Positions 58,215 to 64,000 of a stretch of DNA of 64,000 nucleotides are shown piece after piece. Below the pieces are notes generated by a model. The model had not been told where the DNA came from. It saw nothing but the letters and a program-made list of their open reading frames with translations, and did not search any database. The stretch is from Episyrphus balteatus. Taxonomy: Eukaryota > Arthropoda > Insecta > Diptera > Syrphidae. Within the stretch, counting starts at the first letter, position 1, and each line of letters opens with the position of its first letter. The translations under genes were made by a program, and so were the position numbers. The stretch covers positions 2,294,001 to 2,358,000 of the forward strand of contig NC_079138.1 of NCBI RefSeq assembly GCF_945859705.1, given 5' to 3'.

Positions 58215-58727
58215 GGCAAGTATTGGTTTCGTGGCGAAACAAAAATTTGAGGTTTTCATCAAAACCAACAAAACGATGATGGAGAATTCCTAAAAAGTGG
58301 GTCTCGCAATTCCGTTCGTGCGTCTTTGCGTCCATTTGTACACATTTACGCAGCCTAAACGCGTTTCTTCAAATTTGGTACAGATGATTTTTATAGAATT
58401 GTAAAAGTGTTTTTTTTTTAATTTTTATATCTCACTTAGAAAATGTACCTCTCATACAATTTTTTCAAGTTGTACCAAATATCTCGAAAACGGCTATAAC
58501 AATTTTGATTAAATATTGCAGACCTAATATTCAAAGCAATTGCATTAAAACAGCATTTTTATATCTTCTCAAAAAATTTAAATAACAAACAAAAATTTTT
58601 TTTTTTAAATGTCGGCTCTTCCTCAACATCAACAAAATTTCTTTAAAATTTACAAGTAAACTGACATAAAAGTGTTTTGAACTGCAAGAGCAAGTATGTG
58701 CGACCCAGTTGTGCATTTTATTTCCAT
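58215..58727 (+). mobile_element. (GTCY)n-family element, short complete copy
   Basis: Opens GGGCAAGTATTGGTTTCGTG, core AACGATGATGGAGAATTCC and AAGTGGGTCTCGCAATTCCG, then GTGCGTCTTTGCGTCC in place of a long tract. It has a TTCAAATTTGGTACAGATGA block and the 3' end AGAGCAAGTATGTGCGACC with GTGCATTTTATTT. About 0.5 kb. Confidence 0.8.
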
Positions 58728-58910
58728 TTGAAATGTTTATTTCGACTGGGCTAAACCGTATTCACCTTCACTCTTCAGGTCTTGCTGAGCATTTCACAGA
58801 ATTCACTTTCACACTTGAGGTTTTTCACGTCACTGATGTAGCTAAGCTGAGTTAGAGTTAAAAGTTCCAAAATCTACATTCGTTTTTATTAAAATTATTG
58901 TATGAATAAT

Positions 58911-59152
58911 AGTGATGGGAACTATGGAATAATTTTTGAACTATCGATAGTTAGTAACTGAATGATTTGAACTATCGAATAGTTCATTTATTCATTCGAA
59001 TAAAAACTATCGAGTAAAAACTATCGAATGAAAACTATCGAAAAAAAACTATCGTATAAAAAAACTATTCAAATGAAAAAAACTATCGTAAAATCGAACG
59101 AATGAATATTTTACAATTATCGATAGTTTTTATTCGATAGTTCTTATCACTA
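58911..59152. mobile_element. hAT-like MITE with TATCGA inner repeats, copy 2
   Basis: TAGTGATGGGAACTAT at the left mirrors a diverged ATAGTTCTTATCACTA at the right. Flanking 8-mers ATGAATAA (58903-58910) and ATGAATAT (59153-59160) agree at 7 of 8. Interior AAACTATCGA-type units as in 46334-46643, with unit number different (242 against 310 bp). Confidence 0.75.
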
Positions 59153-60380
59153 ATGAATATAAGTTTTTGCGATTTTACCAAAGCGTTACAAGTTGTCTTT
59201 TTTACTTAAACTAATAAGATTTTTCTAATGAAAAAAAAATCCTCATAAGTTTGAACGAACACACACAGCAGCAATATTAAACCTTTTATGTACGTGTCAT
59301 GTTTTAAGTTATAAGGACAATGAACATCGCGTTGACATGGCGATGCCCTAACAAGAACAACAACCTTGTTATCTTGTATTATTGATGAACTTTATTCCGG
59401 CACAATAAGGAAAATCAACTATGTACACACAGCACCAGCACACACCATCGCATTGGTTTACACTCTCATCTATCCATTTATTGTTCGGAAGGAAGCCCAG
59501 CGTGAAACTTTCGGTCGTTTGTCGGTCGGTTGGTCCTTCTTTGCTTCGCTTCGTTTCAGTACAAATACAAATAACTTTCAAGATTCAGGGACGAATTAAT
59601 TAGCTATGAATTGTTAAAACAATAATTCTCTATTTTCTTTTTTCTCTCTCTCTTTTTCTATAATACCTATATTCCTAAAAGATTTAAGGGATTACTAACT
59701 CTTAAAGTGTGTAAGTGCTAACTTTCCGTTTTGGGGGTTGCTCGCTCGGTTCTTATAAACCAAAAAACCAACAAAATGAAAAAAAAAAAAACAACACTTT
59801 AACACATACAGCAAGCAAAGCACAGTCACGCACAATATTAAAGCCAAATAGCCAAACAAGAAGTTGTTTTGATCGTCATTTACACATGTTATTTAGTTGG
59901 CTAATTTCATCGTAATAGCAAAGAAAGGGTGGGTGTTGGTGGTGTGATATACGTAGTAAGGCAGTATATAGGCATTCAGAAGGTTCAACGTTCTGGGAAG
60001 TTTTTGGCTAAATAGAAAATATCATAACTAATTGGTGGAGTGGGGACGCGGGCGGAGTTGGTTTTCATCTCCATTGGAAACAGAGAATTCATCCTAATTA
60101 TTTTGAGAATGAGTAACAGAAATGGATTTAAGATTTGGTTACTCTTTTTTTTTTTTGTTTAACTGCATTTTAAGGATACAAGGATTTTATTGTATGTCAA
60201 GTATTGAAATTGTCAAAATTAGATCCAACTTTTGAAATAAAAAAATAATTGCTGTTTTTTTGGATTTTTGGATTTTAAGTTACACCATTTACACGAATTT
60301 AACGAAAATTTTTAAGTAGCCCAAACATTAAAATCTTACAAAATTAAAAAAAAAAAAAATTTTTGGGGTTTTTCAAAAAT
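59153..60380. other. Unassigned DNA, partly less AT-skewed
   Basis: 59340-59600 is less AT-biased and shows GGTCGTTTGTCGGTCGGTTG. Overlapping frames of 60-77 codons on both strands show no domain. A short (CT)n occurs at about 59641-59653. Possible unique host sequence. Confidence 0.4.
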
Positions 60381-60384
60381 ACAT

Positions 60385-61628
60385 TTTTACTTGCGATATA
60401 GGTACTATATATCAAGTTATGCATTCGTACAAAAAAAAAAAGTTGAGATAACATTTTTCCATGACATTACGATGATAGACAATGCGAAAAAAGTGGGTCC
60501 CGGAAGTCCGTCTGTCCGTCTGTCTGTCAGTCTGTCAGTCTGTCAGTCTGTCAGTCTGTCAGTCTGTCAGTCTGTCAGTCTGTCAGTCTGTCAGTCTGTC
60601 AGTCTGTCAGTCTGTCAGTCTGTCAGTCTGTCAGTCTGTCAGTCTGTCAGTCTGTCAGTCTGTCAGTCTGTCAGTCTGTCAGTCTGTCAGTCTGTCAGTC
60701 TGTCAGTCTGTCAGTCTGTCAGTCTGTCAGTCTGTCAGTCTGTCAGTCTGTCAGTCTGTCAGTCTGTCAGTCTGTCTGTCTGTCTGTCTGTATAAGGAAC
60801 TAGAACCTAAACGGATGGACCGATTGACTTCAAACTTGCTATGTAGCAGTTTTTGGAGACTCTCCAGAGGGGTTTTTGGAATTAATTTTTTTGGACCAAA
60901 AATAACGGAACCTGTCATACAAAAATTTCGGAAAAGTTTAATTTCACGAAAACGGCTCCAACGATTTTGTTAAAAAAATTCAAATGTTAGTTTTCAAACA
61001 AGATCTATCTTTTGAAGAAAAAATTTTTTTTTTGAAAATCATTATTAACGGTACCTGCCATAGGACCGCTTTTTTCAAATCGGATTTTCTGCAAAACTAC
61101 TTATTGTATTTCAACGAAATTTTTTATACAAAAGCATTTATACAATTTTAATATAAGCCAAAAATAAAATTTTGAAAAAAATAATTTTTGGATTTAAAAA
61201 AAAAAATTGAAATTTTTTTTTTGAAAAATCAAATTTTCGAAAACGGGACATTGAATTTTTTTTGAAATTTTGTTTTTAGATGTTGATTAGTTATTTCTTC
61301 AAAATGGCATACCAGTTTTATTTTTAAACTTTTTTTTCAAAAAATTATTTATAAAAAATTAGTTTTTTAAAAAACGGCTCTAACGATTTTGAAAATTTTT
61401 TTTCTAAAAATGCACCTTAATATATCAAATAAAATTGCATACTTGTTTTGTATGGCGATTTGATTTCAGATATTGTTTTATTTTTTTGAAAAATTAATTT
61501 TTGTTTTTTTTTTTTTTTTTTTTTTTTATATACCTACATTTCCCAAGTTTCTATATAAAAAGTCTTAAATATTTAAGCAACTTGAACTCTAAGAGCAAGT
61601 TCGTGCGACCCAGTCGTGCATTTTATTT
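60385..61628 (+). mobile_element. (GTCY)n-family element, longest copy
   Basis: Starts TTTTTACTTGCGATATAGGT, core CATGACATTACGATGATAGA and AAAAAGTGGGTCCCGG, then the GTCAGTCT expansion (60506-60790). It continues CCTAAACGGATGGACCGATT, a GGCTCCAACGATTTTG block, and ends GAGCAAGTTCGTGCGACC with CGTGCATTTTATTTT at 61628. The next copy starts at the following base. Confidence 0.85.
60506..60790 (+). repeat. GTCAGTCT minisatellite, 31 uninterrupted octamers
   Basis: From 60526 to 60773 the octamer GTCAGTCT repeats 31 times without a single change, flanked by GTCCGTCT and GTCTGTCT units. Because eight is not a multiple of three, two frames stay open and give artefactual Ser-Val-Cys-Leu/Gln proteins. 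Confidence 0.97.
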
Positions 61629-62372
61629 TACTTGCTTTATAGGGCAAGTATTGGTTTCGTGTTGAAAAAAAAATTTGAGGTTTTAATCAAAACCAACATT
61701 ACGATGATGGAGAATTCCAAAAAAGTGGGTCCCGCAATTCCGTCCGTGCGTCTGTGCGTCTGTGCGGTTGTGCGTCCATCTGTACACATTTCCACAGCCT
61801 AAACGGGTGGACGGATTTTCTTCAAATTTGGTACAGATGATTTTTATGGAATTCTGAAAGTTGGTTTTTTTTTTGTTTTTTTATATCTCGCTTAGAAAGT
61901 GTACCTCCCATACACATTTTTCAATTTAAACCAAATAACTCGAAAACGGCTCTAACGATTTTGATTTAACTTTGCAGACGTAATATTCGAAGCAACAAAA
62001 CTGCATTTTTAGTTTTTTTTCAAAAAAGTCAAAAAAGTGTACCTCCCATACAAATTTTTCAAATTATACCAAATAACTATAAAATGGCTCTAACGATTTT
62101 GATTAAACTTTACAAACGTAATATTCAAAGCAATTACAATAAAACTGCATTCTTCTTTTTTTTCAAAAAAAGTCAAATAAAAAAACATTTTTTTTTTTTT
62201 TCATTTAACAAAATTTTGCCCTAAATGTCGGCTCCTTCCCCAACATCAACAAAATTTCTTTAATTGATTTATACAGAGGCAGCTCTTAAAATCTACAAGT
62301 AAACTAACATAAAATTGTTTTAAACTGCAAGAGCAAGTAGGTACGTGCGACCCCAGTCGTGCATTTTATTTT
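61629..62372 (+). mobile_element. (GTCY)n-family element, abutting copy
   Basis: Opens ACTTGCTTTATAGGGCAAG immediately after the GTGCATTTTATTTT end of the preceding copy. Core CATTACGATGATGGAGAATT, tract GTGCGTCTGTGCGTCTGTGC, then CCTAAACGGGTGGACGGATT. The 3' region contains a roughly 120-bp block with GTGTACCTCCCATAC and CGGCTCTAACGATTTTGATT twice (about 61899 and 62038). It ends GTGCGACCCCAGTCGTGCAT. Confidence 0.85.
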
Positions 62373-63545
62373 TTTTTTTTTCGAAAAATAAATTTTTGGA
62401 AAACGGGTCGATGAATTATTTCAATGATTTGCCTTCCTTAACTCATGTTAATGATAATTTCTCTGTTAATAATAATGGTAGAAATAGAAAATTGGTACAT
62501 ATTTATATTTTTTGAAAAAATTCTTTGTAAATATGTTTACAATTTTTTAATGTCCTTTTTTTGGTTGCAAATTTTAATTTTTTAAGCTGTTCATTTTTTT
62601 CTTGTCCATGATAATTTTTGACTTTGAGGCGAATTGTCTTCTAGAAATGTGTAATAAACAAAGTGTTTTTAAAATGTATTCTTATGAAAAAATCAACAAT
62701 AAAAAAAAATATCATTTACAAATTTACCAGGTAAAATCTTTAAGAAATGTGCTTTTTGATAAGGTTTAGCTATATCTATAGCTAAACAATTAATCAATAT
62801 TTTTTTTTTTTGCAATACAAATATGGTTCCAATTAGATTCATACTTTCTACCTACACATTGAGAGTAAATATACAATAATAAAATGAGAGTTGGAGAAAA
62901 AAAAAATCGAAATATAAGTCCGATCACTGAAAATGCCTCGACTTTGTGATGGACATTATTTTACGTCTCCCTAAGCTAGATTAGTGTAAGGAATGAAGAA
63001 GAAATTCTCGATATCATATTTATTTTTTTTTTTTTTTTCGTTTTCGTTTTGTTGTCGTCCTTGGTTCGAGTTGGTGGTGTATTATACAGAACGTGTATAT
63101 CTCTATAGACCATCCATGACCTTTTGCGCACCATTGTTTATTATTATCCTCTGATTGTTTCACTTTGTTTTTGTTGTGTTGGATAGTCTTTTTTTTTTTC
63201 TTTCTTTTGTCTTTTCCTATTTATTTTGTTTCCTTTTTTTTTTGTTTATCGTTTGCTTTAATTATACCCAATGGAATGGAATTTTCTTGTGTCCTTAGTT
63301 ATCGATGACGGTCAGAGAAGATTGTAATTGTTGTTGAGTTTCATAAATTGAAGTTGGGATTGAAAAAAAAGGCTATTTTTTTATAATTATTTTCAATAGA
63401 ATAATTTCTTGGAATTCACAGGAATCGAACATGGCTATAAAATATTTGTTTTTTTTTTCATATTTTTAAACAACAAAATATTTACTCAAACTTAAATTTT
63501 TCTTCTTCTTATTCTATTTTCTTATTCTTCGATTAAGAAGACAAA
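62373..63545. other. AT-rich unassigned DNA
   Basis: Poly-T tracts near 63028-63040 and 63190-63200. No gene or repeat partner. Ends where the second satellite array begins. Confidence 0.45.
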
Positions 63546-63550
63546 AATAT

Positions 63551-64000
63551 TTCGAACGCAAATATTTCAGCAACCAGACCTCGAAGAAACTTTTGGTTTG
63601 CAGCTATGAATAGAGTTTAAAGAGACCTTTCTTTTGATGTCTCACTCGATGGATTTGGAGGAAATTTTTGAAAAACTAATTTTTTTGTACAAGTGTTAAC
63701 CTTGATTTTTTCGCGAAAATCTGAAAAAAATAAATTTGTAATTTTTTTACATAAAACGATAGGCCTGTTCATTGTGAACTCGTATCTGTAAACCAAAACT
63801 TGTTTCGAGATTTTGATCCGAAAATATCAGCTTTTGAAGAAAAAAAAATATTTCGAACGCAAATATTTCAGCAACCAGACCTCGAAGAAACTTTTGGTTT
63901 GCAGCTATTAATAGAGTTTAAAGAGACCTTTCTTTTGATGTCTCACTCGATGGATTTGGAGGAAATTTTTGAAAAACTAATTTTTTTGTACAAGTGTTAA
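63551..64000. repeat. 304-bp-class satellite, second array (cut by window edge)
   Basis: Monomers start at 63551 and 63852 (spacing 301 bp) and are the same satellite as at 6767-9630. They share their own variants: CTCGAAGAAAC in place of CTCGAACAAAC, and TTGTACAAGTG in place of TTAGGCAAGGG. Both variants are present in both monomers, so this array has homogenised separately. It continues beyond the window. Confidence 0.95.

Noticed and set aside
60391..60973. Two long overlapping open frames of 134 and 163 codons with Ser-Val-Cys-Leu/Gln repeats
   Set aside because: They come from the 31-copy GTCAGTCT octamer, which has no stop in these frames. No domain, and other copies of the element lack the frame.

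Overview
This window looks like a gene-free stretch of a large, strongly AT-rich arthropod genome, most likely an insect and plausibly a fly (Diptera). Evidence: very frequent poly(A)/poly(T) runs, no bacterial-style gene packing, and a dense layering of degraded eukaryotic transposons. These include RTE-type and RNase H-bearing non-LTR fragments, tRNA-like SINE heads, piggyBac-, hAT- and Tc1/mariner-type non-autonomous elements, and elements with a GTCY-type microsatellite like dipteran mini-me/DINE-1 elements. I found no convincing host protein-coding exon. Nearly all open frames are chance frames in low-complexity DNA or frames inside repeats. The window could be intergenic, a very large intron, or heterochromatin-flanking sequence.

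Layout. 0.8-2.5 kb: a TIR-like element and a SINE-like repeat. 4.4-5.7 kb: a degenerate tandem array. 6.8-9.6 kb: a well-preserved ~304-bp satellite whose dimeric order is visible; a second array of the same satellite runs off the right edge (63.55 kb onward). 11.2 kb: RNase H fragment. 13.4-14.6 kb: a repeat with three ~160-bp internal units. 17.4, 20.9-21.5, 28.8 and 32.3 kb: broken RTE-like retrotransposon pieces. 23.7-25.7 kb: a nest made of a foldback element, a 705-bp element with TTAA duplications inside it, and a short TA-flanked MITE.

37.1-40.5 kb is the richest block. It holds a complete hammerhead ribozyme motif on the minus strand (37969-38043). Next to it is a 1.69-kb hAT-like element with GAGCT-rich inverted ends, which carries a piggyBac-type MITE and a 475-bp tandem duplication. 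Immediately after that comes a 14-bp minisatellite.

42-62 kb is dominated by at least nine copies of one (GTCY)n-bearing non-autonomous family. Two of these copies abut head to tail, and one has a 31-copy GTCAGTCT expansion. The same block has a pair of hAT-like MITEs (46.3 and 58.9 kb) and a 1.79-kb almost perfect palindrome (55801-57588) with Tc1/mariner-like ends and TA flanks.

No genes work together here in a pathway sense. The interest is in the mobile-element architecture, the ribozyme, and the long hairpin, which could feed a small-RNA pathway if transcribed.
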